A DNA stretch of 64,000 nt from Rhodoblastus acidophilus (GTDB lineage Bacteria > Pseudomonadota > Alphaproteobacteria > Rhizobiales > Beijerinckiaceae), in assembly GCF_009720655.1 (NCBI RefSeq), contig NZ_WNKS01000002.1:62001-126000 (forward strand), in the 5' to 3' direction. Of this stretch, positions 47,792 through 56,922 are shown piece by piece. The stretch's first letter is position 1; each line of letters begins with the position of its first letter. The position numbers were made by a program, and so were the translations under genes. The notes under the pieces are model-generated. The model was not told the DNA's origin, did no database searches, and was given only the letters and a program-made list of their open reading frames with translations.

Positions 47792-49797
47792 AAATCCTGG
47801 CCGGCGCGCCGGAGCCCTTGGGCCTGCGGCTCGTCGCGGGCGGCGCCAATGTCGCGGTTTTTTCGCAGACGGCCGAAAGCATCGACCTCTGCCTGTTCGA
47901 CGCCACCGGCAAGCATGAAACCGCCCGCCTGCGCCTGCCCGGACGCACGGGCCCGGTGTTCCATGGTTTTGTTCCCGGCCTGCAAGCCGGCGCCCTCTAC
48001 GGTTTTCGCGCCCATGGCCCGTTCGCGCCGGAGCGCGGACTGTATTTCGACCCGCGAAAACTGCTGCTCGATCCCTTCGCCCTGGAACTGCGCGACGCGC
48101 CGCGCCTGCACGAGTCCTACTTTCTGGCCTCCGGGGACGACAGCGGTCCCCACGCCCCCAAGGCGCGCGCCTGCGCGCCCGAGCCGGCGCCGGCGCGCCG
48201 CCCCAAAATCCCGTGGCGCGACACAATCATTTACGAACTGCACGTGCGCGGCTTCACCCGCAGGCTAAAAAACCTGCCGGAAGCGGCGCGCGGGACGTTC
48301 GCCGGCCTCGCCCATCCCGCCGCCATCGCACACCTCAAAGGACTTGGCGTCACGACGGTCGAACTGCTGCCCTGCGCCGCCTGGCTCGACGAGCGCCACC
48401 TGCAAGAGCTCGGTCTCACCAATTACTGGGGCTACAACCCCATCGCCCCGCTCGCCCCGGACCCGCGCCTCGCGCCGGGCGGCTGGGCCGAGGTGCGCGC
48501 CGCCGTCGCCGCCCTGCAGGCGGAGGGGCTGGAAGTGCTGATCGACGTGGTGCTCAACCACAGTTGCGAAGGCGACGGCGACGGCCCGACCGTCTCGCTG
48601 CGCGGCCTCGACAACCCCGCCTATTACCGCCTGAGCCCCGAAAATCCCGCCGCCTACATCAACGACGCCGGCTGCGGCAATATTTTGCGCGCGGACCATC
48701 CAGCCGTGGTGCGGCTGGCGATGGACGCCCTGCGCGCCTGGGCGATTTTTGGCGGCGTCGACGGTTTTCGCTTCGACCTGATGACCACGCTCGGGCGCCG
48801 CGCCAGCGGCTTCGATCCCCACGCCCCCCTGCTGACCGCCATCGCCCAGGACCCCGCGTTGCGCGAGCTGAAACTCATCGCGGAACCCTGGGACATCGGT
48901 CCCGGCGGCTACCAGATCGGCCAATTCGCCGCCAACTGGGGCGAGTGGAACGACAGGTTCCGCGACGCGGTTCGAAAATTCTGGCGCGGCGATGCCGGCA
49001 TGAGAGGCGAACTGGCGACCCGCGTCGCCGGCTCGGCCGACCTGTTCGCCGGGAAAAAACCGCCGTCGCGCTCGATCAATTTCATCACCGCCCATGACGG
49101 CTTCTCGCTGGCGGATCTCGTCTCCTATGCGCGCAAGCACAACGAGGCCAATGGCGAGAACAATCGCGACGGGACCGACTGCAACCATTCCTGGAACAAT
49201 GGCGTCGAAGGCCCGACGCGCGACGAATCCATCAAAGCGGCGCGCCGGCGCGACCAAAGAGCCCTGCTGGCCACGCTGATCTTTTCCCGTGGCGCGCCGA
49301 TGCTGTCGATGGGCGCGGAATTCGGCCACAGCCAGAACGGCAACAACAACGCCTATGCGCAGGACAATGAGGTCTCCTGGATCGACTGGGAGCGGGCCGA
49401 TCCGCGCCTGCTCGCCTTCGCCGCCCGCGCGCTGGCGCTCCGCCGCGCCACGCCGGCCTTCACCGACGAGAATTTCCTGACCGGCGAGGCGCGGGGCGAC
49501 GCGCCGCCGGATGTCCAATGGCTCGGCGAGGACGGCGCGCCGCTGACGCCGGACGCCTGGGACGATCGTCATTTCCTCGCCGCCGTCTTCAGCGTTGGCG
49601 CGTCCCGCGCGGCGCTGCTGCTCAACGCTGGAACGACGTTTGTCGCCTGTCCGCTGCCGCCGCGCGCCGGGAAAAACTGGCGACGCGCGCTCGACACCGC
49701 GACCGAGGATGGCGCGCCCGACCCGACCGTGGACGCTGGCGTCGCGGGCCGCGCGGTGGCGGTTTTCGTTGAGGACGACAAGAAACCTCGGATTTAA
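47788..49797 (+). CDS. glgX: Glycogen debranching enzyme
   Basis: 669 residues from the ATG that overlaps the glgA stop. N-terminal CBM48, GH13 barrel with [28 protein letters not shown] (nucleophile Asp), [20 protein letters not shown] (acid/base Glu) and [16 protein letters not shown]. It removes alpha-1,6 limit-dextrin branches left by phosphorylase. Last gene of the operon, so synthesis and breakdown enzymes are co-transcribed. Confidence 0.96.
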   Translation: MKILAGAPEPLGLRLVAGGANVAVFSQTAESIDLCLFDATGKHETARLRLPGRTGPVFHGFVPGLQAGALYGFRAHGPFAPERGLYFDPRKLLLDPFALELRDAPRLHESYFLASGDDSGPHAPKARACAPEPAPARRPKIPWRDTIIYELHVRGFTRRLKNLPEAARGTFAGLAHPAAIAHLKGLGVTTVELLPCAAWLDERHLQELGLTNYWGYNPIAPLAPDPRLAPGGWAEVRAAVAALQAEGLEVLIDVVLNHSCEGDGDGPTVSLRGLDNPAYYRLSPENPAAYINDAGCGNILRADHPAVVRLAMDALRAWAIFGGVDGFRFDLMTTLGRRASGFDPHAPLLTAIAQDPALRELKLIAEPWDIGPGGYQIGQFAANWGEWNDRFRDAVRKFWRGDAGMRGELATRVAGSADLFAGKKPPSRSINFITAHDGFSLADLVSYARKHNEANGENNRDGTDCNHSWNNGVEGPTRDESIKAARRRDQRALLATLIFSRGAPMLSMGAEFGHSQNGNNNAYAQDNEVSWIDWERADPRLLAFAARALALRRATPAFTDENFLTGEARGDAPPDVQWLGEDGAPLTPDAWDDRHFLAAVFSVGASRAALLLNAGTTFVACPLPPRAGKNWRRALDTATEDGAPDPTVDAGVAGRAVAVFVEDDKKPRI

Positions 49798-49893
49798 GCG
49801 AGATTTACCCGACAAATGCCAACGCGGCTCTCGGGCTATTTTTAAAAACTTGCGAGCCAGTCTGCCGCCATCCCTAATGGTTGCGGTACGAGC

Positions 49894-50394
49894 ATGAGCG
49901 GCAAAAAAATCCTCCACACCAGTGACTTTGACTATGAAAACGTCGTCAAGCGCCTGAAGCAGGCGGAGCAGAAGCGGGAGCGGCGGCCCGAAATCATGCC
50001 GCTTCCCATGCGGTCGGCGCCTTCGCGGCCCGTCGCCGTCGCGCAACCGCGCCCCCCGTCCTTCTGGGCGCGGGCGACCTCGGGATTGCGGGACGAATCC
50101 AAACAAATGACCGTGGCGGCGCTGGCGCTGCTCGGCTTCGGCGGCTGGCTGGTGTCATCCGCGCAGGCGCTCTATGCGCAACGCGAGGAGGCGCTGCTCG
50201 CCGGCGCCTGCCACGAAAACCAGCTCGCCCACGCGGGAGCGAGCTATTGCTTCGACGATCGGCGCATCGTCCACACGCTCAAAGCGGACGGCACGGCGAA
50301 AAAGCCCGGCCTCGACTGGCGGGTCAACGAACTGTCGCACCGCATGGCCGAGGCGGCGGCGGCGCGGGAAACGCGAGAGGCGCGCATGCCCTAA
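49894..50394 (+). CDS. Hypothetical protein with one TM helix
   Basis: 166 residues. Basic N-terminal half with a Pro/Arg-rich linker, then one TM helix at about 72-92 (MTVAALALLGFGGWLVSSAQ), then a ~75-residue outside or inside domain with a Cys pair (ACHENQLAHAGASYCFDDRR). Predicted bitopic membrane protein; I do not recognise the family. It lies after the glycogen operon, but the 96-bp gap and different character suggest its own promoter. Function unknown. Confidence 0.7.
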   Translation: MSGKKILHTSDFDYENVVKRLKQAEQKRERRPEIMPLPMRSAPSRPVAVAQPRPPSFWARATSGLRDESKQMTVAALALLGFGGWLVSSAQALYAQREEALLAGACHENQLAHAGASYCFDDRRIVHTLKADGTAKKPGLDWRVNELSHRMAEAAAARETREARMP

Positions 50395-50459
50395 GCAGGA
50401 TTTCCGAAAAGCGGCCCCCGGTTTTCGGATGAAAATCCTGCGAAAACAAAGGAACCTGA

Positions 50460-50493
50460 GCAAACATTCGTTGGGCGACCAACGAATGTTTGC
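50460..50493. terminator. Perfect 15-bp hairpin between convergent genes
   Basis: GCAAACATTCGTTGG-GCGA-CCAACGAATGTTTGC, between the hypothetical gene (+) and the Crp-type gene (-). No long T-run on either side, so it may act as a bidirectional transcription block or protect mRNA ends. Immediately followed by a family A repeat fragment (about 50495-50535). Confidence 0.6.
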
Positions 50494-50494
50494 T

Positions 50495-50535
50495 TAGAGC
50501 GTTTTCGAGCGAAGGGGATGCCGGTTCGCATGAAT
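50495..50535 (+). repeat. Partial family A intergenic repeat
   Basis: AGAGCGTTTTCGAGCGAAGG then GGATGCCGGTTCGCATGAA, matching the first half of the copies at 11462-11525 and 27609-27678; the second half is different. Confidence 0.65.
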
Positions 50536-50582
50536 TTCTGATACGGCTTCCGCAAGATCGCTTCGCGATCGGCGAAAACTTA

Positions 50583-51284
50583 TTACCCGCCTGACCGCGC
50601 CTCGGCCCCGGGCGGGCGCGCGGCAAAGCGCGACAACGCGCCAACATCGTTGATCAGCACATCGTCGCGACAGACCTTGACCCCGTGGTCCCTCAGCCGG
50701 ACGAGGGCGCGGGAAAAAGTCTCCGGCTTCATGCCGAGACGGCTGGCGATCAGGGGTTTCTCATAGGGCAGCGCGATGGTCACGGCGCCCGAGGTTTCCT
50801 TGGTCTGGGCCAGCAGGAAATCGGCGATCCGCTCCGCATCGGAGCGCGCCTTGAGCCGGTCGATCTGCGCGACCAGATGTTTCAAATGGTCCGAGAACGA
50901 CGCCAGCATGCTGAAGGCGACCTGCGGATTCTCAAGAAGAACCCGGCGCAGCGCGGCGCCGTCGATCTGCAGCACGCGCGCGGGCGACACGGCTTGCGCC
51001 GAGGCCGGATAATGCCCGCCGACGAACATGGCGGCTTCGCCGAACGTGTCTCCAGCCGAGAAAATGGCCACGACCTGCTCGCCCTCGTCCCCCCGGCGAA
51101 AAACCTTGACCCAGCCTTCGATCAGAAAAAAGAAGGAATCGGCGGCCTCGCCCTCGCAAAAAATCTCTTCGCCCCGCTCGTAAAAGCGGGGTGTGTGCTT
51201 CTGAACGGTCGAGCGCGCGAGCTCCGGCCCCATGGCCACGAACAGCGGCGCGCGCGACAAAAAAGTGTCGTGATCGGCTGTCAT
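50583..51284 (-). CDS. Crp/Fnr-family transcriptional regulator
   Basis: 233 residues. Cyclic-nucleotide-binding-like N-terminal domain (FYERGEEIFCEGEAADSFFF, FSAGDTFGEAAMFVGG), a dimer helix (LKHLVAQIDRLKARSDAERI) and a Crp-type HTH (PYEKPLIASRLGMKPETFSR, ALVRLRDHGVKV). It has no N-terminal cysteine cluster, so it is not an oxygen-sensing FNR. It resembles the DNR/NnrR-like or general Crp group. Its target and ligand are not shown by the sequence. Confidence 0.9.
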   Translation of the reverse strand: MTADHDTFLSRAPLFVAMGPELARSTVQKHTPRFYERGEEIFCEGEAADSFFFLIEGWVKVFRRGDEGEQVVAIFSAGDTFGEAAMFVGGHYPASAQAVSPARVLQIDGAALRRVLLENPQVAFSMLASFSDHLKHLVAQIDRLKARSDAERIADFLLAQTKETSGAVTIALPYEKPLIASRLGMKPETFSRALVRLRDHGVKVCRDDVLINDVGALSRFAARPPGAEARSGG

Positions 51285-51373
51285 TGTCTTGTCCGGCGCA
51301 ATCCGAGGGACGCAGAGTCCCTGGCTGCACCCAAGTCTCTGTCACAGAACAGCTTGCCCGTCGATTGCGACTT

Positions 51374-52642
51374 TCAACGCACCCGATCCGCGGCAACCAG
51401 CGCAAGTCCCGCTGCCACCGAGGAAAAAGCGTCGCCGAACCGAAGTTTTTGCGCGCCGAAACGCCCTGCGAACAATTGACGCACGGCGGGCACATAGGAC
51501 GTGCCGCCGGTCATGAACACGGCGTCGATGTCATCGGCCCCGGCGCCCGCGCGTTGAAGCGCCAGATCGATGGTCGCCTCCAGGCTCGCCACGTCCTCCG
51601 CGATCCAGTCCTCAAAACTTTGCCGCGCGACGACCTCGTCGATCTCAAGCCCGGCGGCGGAGAACCGGAACGGCGCGGCCTCACGGGCCGAAAGCTCCGC
51701 CTTCAACCGGCTCACCGCGAGATAAAGCTCGTAGCCGAGATCGTGGTCGATGATCTCGATCAGGCTCTCGATCTCCTCCGGGTTTTCCGCGTCCTTGGCG
51801 AGTCGGCGCAACTCCGCCATCGTGTCGGCGCTCTTGAGCAGCGACAATTTGTGCCATTGGGCGAAGGCGGCGTAATAGCGCGCCGGCATCGGCAGGCGCT
51901 TTTGGAACGAGCGATAGGCCGAATTCCGCCCGAGTCGCGGCGACACCAGATTGTCGATCAGGCGGAAGTCGAAGGTGTCGCCGGCGATGCCCACACCCGC
52001 GTGGGACAGCGCGTCCGCCTTCAGCGTCCCGCCGCCGGGATCGAAGCGCATCACCGAAAAATCGCTGGTGCCGCCGCCGAAGTCGGCGACCAGCACGGTT
52101 TCAGGCCGGGTCAGCGTGCGCCCATAGGTATAGGCGGCGCCAAACGGCTCATAGGCGAAATCCACCTTTTCCACGCCGGCATTGCGATAAGCGGCGCTCA
52201 GCCGCTCCAGCGCCAGCGCCTCGTCCGGCCGCTCGCCCGCGAACACCACGGGCCGCCCGGAGACGATGGGCAGGCCGCGCAACTCAGCCGGCAGAATGTC
52301 GGCGAGAAAAACGCCGATCAAATCCTCGATCAAAAACTTTTTTCCAAACAGCCGCGTGTCCGAAAACACCGGGCTGGACACATAGGTTTTCAGCGACTGC
52401 AAAAACCGGTGTTCGCCATGCACGTCCAGCGCCCGGTCGAGCGCCGCCGGCCCGGACACATGCGTGACCTGCGCGCGCGGCGGCCGCCCCTCGCGAAAAA
52501 ACAGCAGCGCGGAGCGATAGGCGTCCACGGACCCGTTGGGCGTGTCAAAGCGCCGCACCAAGACATCGCCGGAGGCGTCCGCGAGGGCGACGACGCTGTT
52601 GGTCGTCCCGAAATCGACGCCGATGGCGGTCGGGTTTTTCAA
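51374..52642 (-). CDS. Short Hsp70-family protein (YegD-like), no substrate-binding domain
   Basis: 422 residues from a TTG at 52642 with GAGGA 9 nt upstream; no ATG fits. The ATPase core is complete: IGVDFGTTNSVVALAD (phosphate 1), FVADFGGGTSD-like VLVADFGGGTSDFSV (phosphate 2), and FMTGGTSYVPAVRQLF (adenosine). It ends after the nucleotide-binding domain, as in YegD, so it cannot chaperone like DnaK. Divergent from the GNAT gene. Role unknown. Confidence 0.9.
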   Translation of the reverse strand: MKNPTAIGVDFGTTNSVVALADASGDVLVRRFDTPNGSVDAYRSALLFFREGRPPRAQVTHVSGPAALDRALDVHGEHRFLQSLKTYVSSPVFSDTRLFGKKFLIEDLIGVFLADILPAELRGLPIVSGRPVVFAGERPDEALALERLSAAYRNAGVEKVDFAYEPFGAAYTYGRTLTRPETVLVADFGGGTSDFSVMRFDPGGGTLKADALSHAGVGIAGDTFDFRLIDNLVSPRLGRNSAYRSFQKRLPMPARYYAAFAQWHKLSLLKSADTMAELRRLAKDAENPEEIESLIEIIDHDLGYELYLAVSRLKAELSAREAAPFRFSAAGLEIDEVVARQSFEDWIAEDVASLEATIDLALQRAGAGADDIDAVFMTGGTSYVPAVRQLFAGRFGAQKLRFGDAFSSVAAGLALVAADRVR

Positions 52643-52816
52643 GAGCAAAAATCCTCGGGTGGGGCGCCGCCCAACGACGGCAAGGGACCGCGCAGATACA
52701 GGGGTCGCCCGCGCGGGGCAAGCAAAACTCTCTTTTTCGCCGACGAAAAACATTTGGCGACTTTTTTTCGCGCGCGTAAATACGTGCGCTTGCCTTGTAC
52801 ATTGCGAGAAGCGCCG

Positions 52817-53371
52817 ATGGTTCCGCATTCCCTTGACGACCTGATCCTGCGTCCCGCGCAGGCCGCCGACGTCCCCGCCGTCACCGCCCTGATCAACTCG
52901 GCCTATCGCGGCGGCAGCGCGAATGGCTGGACGACCGAAGCGCATCTTTTGGAAGGCCGCCGCATCGACGAACCCGGGCTTTCGAAACTCATGGCGGAGC
53001 CGGACACAATTTTTCTGCTCTGCTTCGACGACAAAACCCTGATCGGCTCGGTGCAGTTGCAAAAGGCCGGGGAAAACCTCGGCTATCTCGGCATGTTCGT
53101 CGTGCGCCCCGGCTTGCAGGGACGCGGCTTAGGGCGCTGGTTCATGGAGCAGGCGGAAGCGACGGCCCGGCGCCTGTGGGGCGTGACGCGCATGACCATG
53201 ACGGTGATCGGCCTGCGCACCGAACTGATCGCCTATTATGAGCGCTGCGGCTACGCGCTGACCGGCGAACGCCTCCCCTTCCCCTTCGACGACGGCCTGA
53301 GCACGGCGCTCGTCGACGGCATCGACCTAGCAGTGATGCAAAAAGAATTTTCGAAGACGCCAGCGGAGTAA
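52817..53371 (+). CDS. GNAT-family N-acetyltransferase
   Basis: 184 residues from the ATG at 52817. The fold is clear: LRPAQAADVPAVTALINSAY, IFLLCFDDKTLIGSVQLQ, then the acetyl-CoA loop VVRPGLQGRGLGRWFMEQAE and the C-terminal AYYERCGYALTGERLPF. Substrate cannot be inferred. The divergent Hsp70 gene begins 174 bp upstream. Confidence 0.9.
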   Translation: MVPHSLDDLILRPAQAADVPAVTALINSAYRGGSANGWTTEAHLLEGRRIDEPGLSKLMAEPDTIFLLCFDDKTLIGSVQLQKAGENLGYLGMFVVRPGLQGRGLGRWFMEQAEATARRLWGVTRMTMTVIGLRTELIAYYERCGYALTGERLPFPFDDGLSTALVDGIDLAVMQKEFSKTPAE

Positions 53372-53392
53372 GACGCCCCAGCAACTCCACGC

Positions 53393-53623
53393 TACTGCTC
53401 CCTCGCCCCGCAAGCGGGGAGAGGGCGGGGGTGAGGGGGACTTTGGCGTTATCCCGGAGCCGTCCTTCTCCCCTTGCGGGAGAAGGGGACGCGTCAGCGC
53501 CGGATGAGGGGGTCTTGCAGAGCGCGAGATTCCATTCTTTCGCGGCGTCGCCCTGCGCCCGAAGCATCGCCCGACGGGTCTGGATGCCGTCATTGCGAGC
53601 GGAGCGAAGCAATCCACGCCTCC
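53393..53623. repeat. Cluster of three palindromic intergenic repeats
   Basis: Family C at 53394-53437 (CTCCCTCGCCCCGCAAGCGG, then GGAGAGGGCGGGGGTGAGG) and at 53459-53512 (CCTTCTCCCCTTGCGGGAGA with GCGCCGGATGAGGG), plus a third short type at 53589-53623 (CCGTCATTGCGAGCGGAGCG, then AAGCAATCCACG), the REP-like unit also familiar from many proteobacterial genomes. Confidence 0.75.
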
Positions 53624-53724
53624 GCTTGGCCAGCGCCAAAGAGCTGCAAGACGCAGTTTTTCCAAAAAGTGAAAACGGCAAAATCCGCCAAAACCATCAA
53701 TATGTCGGAATAATGTTCATGTTT

Positions 53725-53740
53725 TGTTTCACGTGAAACG
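53725..53740. promoter_or_regulatory. parS centromere site (ParB binding)
   Basis: TGTTTCACGTGAAACG matches the near-universal chromosomal parS consensus TGTTTCACGTGAAACA at 15 of 16 positions, including the full 14-bp palindrome GTTTCACGTGAAAC. ParB/Spo0J binds here to organise and segregate the origin region. No parA or parB gene is in the window. Confidence 0.85.
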
Positions 53741-54191
53741 GGGAGGCGAAAGCGCGTTTCACCACAACCCTCTGTTATAAAGCGATTTTCCGCAGCCTAC
53801 GCACCCAACAGGAACGCGTCGAACACCGTTCACCTTCCAGCGCCGCCGCACAACCTGCAAGGTGCAGACGCGAAAATCGCGTGTTTTTCGTCAAAAATCG
53901 CATGTTTTTTGCACAAATTCGTCAGTCTTGAGCGGTTTTGCGCGGCTCAATTTCAACCAGAAATAGAATATTTCGAAAAACGCGCTGTCGCGAGCAAAAA
54001 GGCAGAGCCAAAACAAAACCAACGCAACGAGGCGACTTCCTCTGAATTGGCGGGGAGTTACCATGCAAGCGATGCTCGGGCAAGGACCAGTGCAGCACCA
54101 ATGTGTTGATATCTTCTCGCGATGTAACAACGGCCCTTAACCTGCCGATGGAGCTTGACATTATTGCGTGTTTGCGCCGTCGCACGCTGTA
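53741..54191. other. Gene-free A+T-richer stretch after parS
   Basis: No supportable gene. Contains a direct repeat of AAAATCGCGTGTTTTTCG / AAAAATCGCATGTTTTTTG (about 53871-53910). Composition changes here from the high-GC background to the lower-GC accessory gene to the right. Confidence 0.45.
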
Positions 54192-56630
54192 TCACGTAAC
54201 CCGGGGTCGTACGTCGATTAGAATTTCATCGATCGTATCTTGGCTATTCGTCGCACCCACTAACAACTTCTCGCCATTCTGCTGGAGCCGTGCATCAAAA
54301 ACTATCAGGAATCCGACGTGCACATTTCGGCTGCGCATGTAATGTCGAATTTGCGTCTCGCCGCTCGCAGCATAATTACTCGAATATCTAAACCCGCACA
54401 TTTTCAGTTCAATAATGATCGAGAGCCCCCCAGCAAACTTTAAAAGCACGTCCAAGCGTCCGGCACCGGTCCAAAGTTCTTCGAACTCGTCGACTCGGTC
54501 CAGAAAGTGACCTTTCGCGAACGCACGCAAAAGTTTTTGGCCATGTCGCTCCGGTGATGAAATCCACTCGTAATCTTTTGCTTTGTCGGACTTATGCCAA
54601 AAACCCATCCTTTCGCTGCCGGAGATAAAGTCGCGGAAAGCAGACAGCACTCCACCGATGTAATCCAACGTCACCGGTGCGTCGGGCGAAATCGGAGTTG
54701 TTCTTGGCATAATTGTTCCGCCGCGATCCAATGCCTGATCGCGAAGGGCTCTGATTTTTTCTTGAAGCGTTTCATTTCTGTCTGCCAAGCGAAGTGCGTC
54801 GTGCAATGCTTTCACGGCATCGCTATACCTTCCATCCTCGTAAAGGGATATTCCATACGCGTATAGCAAGCCTGGCCTATCTCCAACAGCATCCAACTCC
54901 TGCTTGATGAAGGTCGCAGCCGAACCCCATTCCTTTGCTTGCCATAATGTATCTATTAATAGTTGCTTGACTAATATATTCATATGACTGCATTCTAGAA
55001 TTTTGTAGTACCACTTCGCAGCTCGTAGCCACTCTCCTTCGTCGCGCAATATTTGTGCGATAGCTAATCTAGCAGGATACTTGGTATCCTCATGCACTTT
55101 GCGTTGTTCAAGCTCCCTCAACGTGGCCTCGAGTTTGCCTATACGTTGGATTGGAGTGAGATTAGGATTTTTTATCGCGGCAGCAATAGAAACTCCAGCA
55201 AAAAGCTCATCACTTTTGCCTTCGACCTCGCGCAATAGTTCGCGCGCCTCATCCTCTTTATAGCAGACGAGCAAAGACTGAACTCTTCGGGCAATTTTAA
55301 AATGACCGGATTTTAATTGGCTTTCCAATTGCTTAATTGCAGCGTCAATTTGTAGGTGCTCGTGTTCGAGCCCGACGTTCAATGCGCATATAGCCGCAAG
55401 ATGCATCGATGACAGAAGAGCTTCTTCAACGCCAATCAATCCTTCGCGAACTTTGATTGCCGCTTTGGCAGACTGCAACGCCTCACCCGGGTCACCAGAA
55501 TCAAGCTGTTTAAGCGCTTTCGCGTGAAATATATTTGCGCAAATCTCATCATCCATTACACCGTTACGCGAAATAACGGTGAGCATCCGGTCATATTGTT
55601 GAAGAGCATTTTTCGGTTCTGTCTTCTCTAGAAGAACCGAGAGCTGGTTAATGCTTTTCGCCGCTTCCCGCTTGTCCCCAGCTTCAAGAAAGGCGTCGAT
55701 GGCATTTTCAGCCGCTCGGATTGCCTCAGGCTCATCGTTGCCCAGCGCCATACTCAGGTTGCGCCAAATCCATCCCCGTTGACGCGCAGTGATTTGACCG
55801 GGAGTGCGCAACAAGCCACGCCATGTCGAAATTGCATATTCGTCGCGGCCACGCCTTATCGCGGCAACGCCGATAAATGTTTGCAGATAAATGCGAGCCT
55901 CGTGATCCAGCCCGATATCTTCGCGCAAGAGGTCTTCGGCGTCGTCGCCGACAAGCTCCTCTCTTGACTGATTCCCCGCAAAGGTAATCAGCACGCGCTG
56001 TAGTGCAATTCGCAGTTCCTGCGTCAGTTTGGATCGATCTATTTGGCAAATCGTATCCAAAAGGCCATTGTGCCGAGACAAGATCGCCAAGTGGGCGTTC
56101 TCGTTTTCGGTGATTAAGCGTGCCGCCTCAGCATGCTCCCCGGCAGAGATTTGTACTTTTAAAGCCTTGAGTAACGTTTCGACGGCAGGATCGAAAGCTT
56201 TTGAGATGGCTTCTCTGACGCCTCTAGTGATCGCATCGTCTGCTTTCGCGAAGGGGTGCAGCGCTTGCGAACGGCCGACCAGAACGCCGCTGCGCAAGTC
56301 GATTTCGAACTTAAGCTCAACGTCAGCAGCTGGAAGCCTGTCGACTCCGAGCCCACGTGCCTCCAGCCTGACGCATATGTCCGCAACAAGATTCTCAAAC
56401 CAATCGTCTGCACGGACCGTGTTGGCAGCTTTGACCGCGTTTATTGCCTCCTTCGCGCAATCGTCGATTAAATACCTGTGAGTAGCGTCCGCAGCGGTCG
56501 AGAACTGAAATTGAGTGGTAGGAGAAGTCTCGAACGTCACTACGGTTATCTGTCCGTGGTCAGACCTGTCGCTAACAGCAATCCTTACACGGATCACGTC
56601 CGGTTCGGCTTCAAAGGCGGTCTTATCCAT
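54192..56630 (-). CDS. Large TPR-repeat protein with C-terminal PD-(D/E)XK nuclease-like domain
   Basis: 812 residues; AGAGGA lies 9 nt before the ATG at 56630. N-terminal ~150 residues are a mixed alpha/beta domain I do not recognise. Residues ~150-650 are helical repeats of TPR type (for example GDPGEALQSAKAAIKVRE and LLYAYGISLYEDGRYSDAVK). The C-terminal ~160 residues look like a RecB/Cas4-type nuclease: D727 in GRLDVLLKF, E741-x-K743 in IIIELKM, and Q760-x3-Y764 in TQIRHYM. No helicase or methyltransferase is beside it. Low G+C and solitary placement in a repeat-rich patch indicate acquisition. Anti-phage defence is plausible but inferred only from architecture. Confidence 0.85.
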   Translation of the reverse strand: MDKTAFEAEPDVIRVRIAVSDRSDHGQITVVTFETSPTTQFQFSTAADATHRYLIDDCAKEAINAVKAANTVRADDWFENLVADICVRLEARGLGVDRLPAADVELKFEIDLRSGVLVGRSQALHPFAKADDAITRGVREAISKAFDPAVETLLKALKVQISAGEHAEAARLITENENAHLAILSRHNGLLDTICQIDRSKLTQELRIALQRVLITFAGNQSREELVGDDAEDLLREDIGLDHEARIYLQTFIGVAAIRRGRDEYAISTWRGLLRTPGQITARQRGWIWRNLSMALGNDEPEAIRAAENAIDAFLEAGDKREAAKSINQLSVLLEKTEPKNALQQYDRMLTVISRNGVMDDEICANIFHAKALKQLDSGDPGEALQSAKAAIKVREGLIGVEEALLSSMHLAAICALNVGLEHEHLQIDAAIKQLESQLKSGHFKIARRVQSLLVCYKEDEARELLREVEGKSDELFAGVSIAAAIKNPNLTPIQRIGKLEATLRELEQRKVHEDTKYPARLAIAQILRDEGEWLRAAKWYYKILECSHMNILVKQLLIDTLWQAKEWGSAATFIKQELDAVGDRPGLLYAYGISLYEDGRYSDAVKALHDALRLADRNETLQEKIRALRDQALDRGGTIMPRTTPISPDAPVTLDYIGGVLSAFRDFISGSERMGFWHKSDKAKDYEWISSPERHGQKLLRAFAKGHFLDRVDEFEELWTGAGRLDVLLKFAGGLSIIIELKMCGFRYSSNYAASGETQIRHYMRSRNVHVGFLIVFDARLQQNGEKLLVGATNSQDTIDEILIDVRPRVT

Positions 56631-56922
56631 TGCGAAAAATCCTCTGAGCCAGAAATCGTTGGCTCCATATCATTATTGGGCAAGACCCGGGTACAAAAAA
56701 TGCTTCTTGCTGCTCCGAGATCAAGCAGCGATCACCCATTGTTTCCGTCAAGACCGCGCTGATGCCCGCCTGAGCTCAGTAAGAGACGGTCGTCAGGCGA
56801 GTCGAGCGCGTCGCCTTCGAATAACCTCGCCATTATCGTAGCGTGTCCTCGAACCAGATCGCGTTCATGAAGCAACCTTGGCCTACTGTCAGACAAACGA
56901 GCAGCCCCCTCCCCAATCCCCC
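56631..56922. other. Intergenic stretch, no gene seen
   Basis: No supportable reading frame: only short frames without ribosome-binding sites. It carries the promoter of the TPR-nuclease gene and marks the return to high-GC DNA. Confidence 0.4.

Noticed and set aside
52643-53062. N-terminal extension of the Hsp70 frame up to 53062
   Set aside because: It overlaps the GNAT gene on the other strand and has no Hsp70 similarity before the TTG start.
53725-54191. Replication origin (oriC) near the parS site
   Set aside because: A+T-rich direct repeats are present but I see no cluster of DnaA boxes and no dnaA, hemE, parAB or gid genes nearby.
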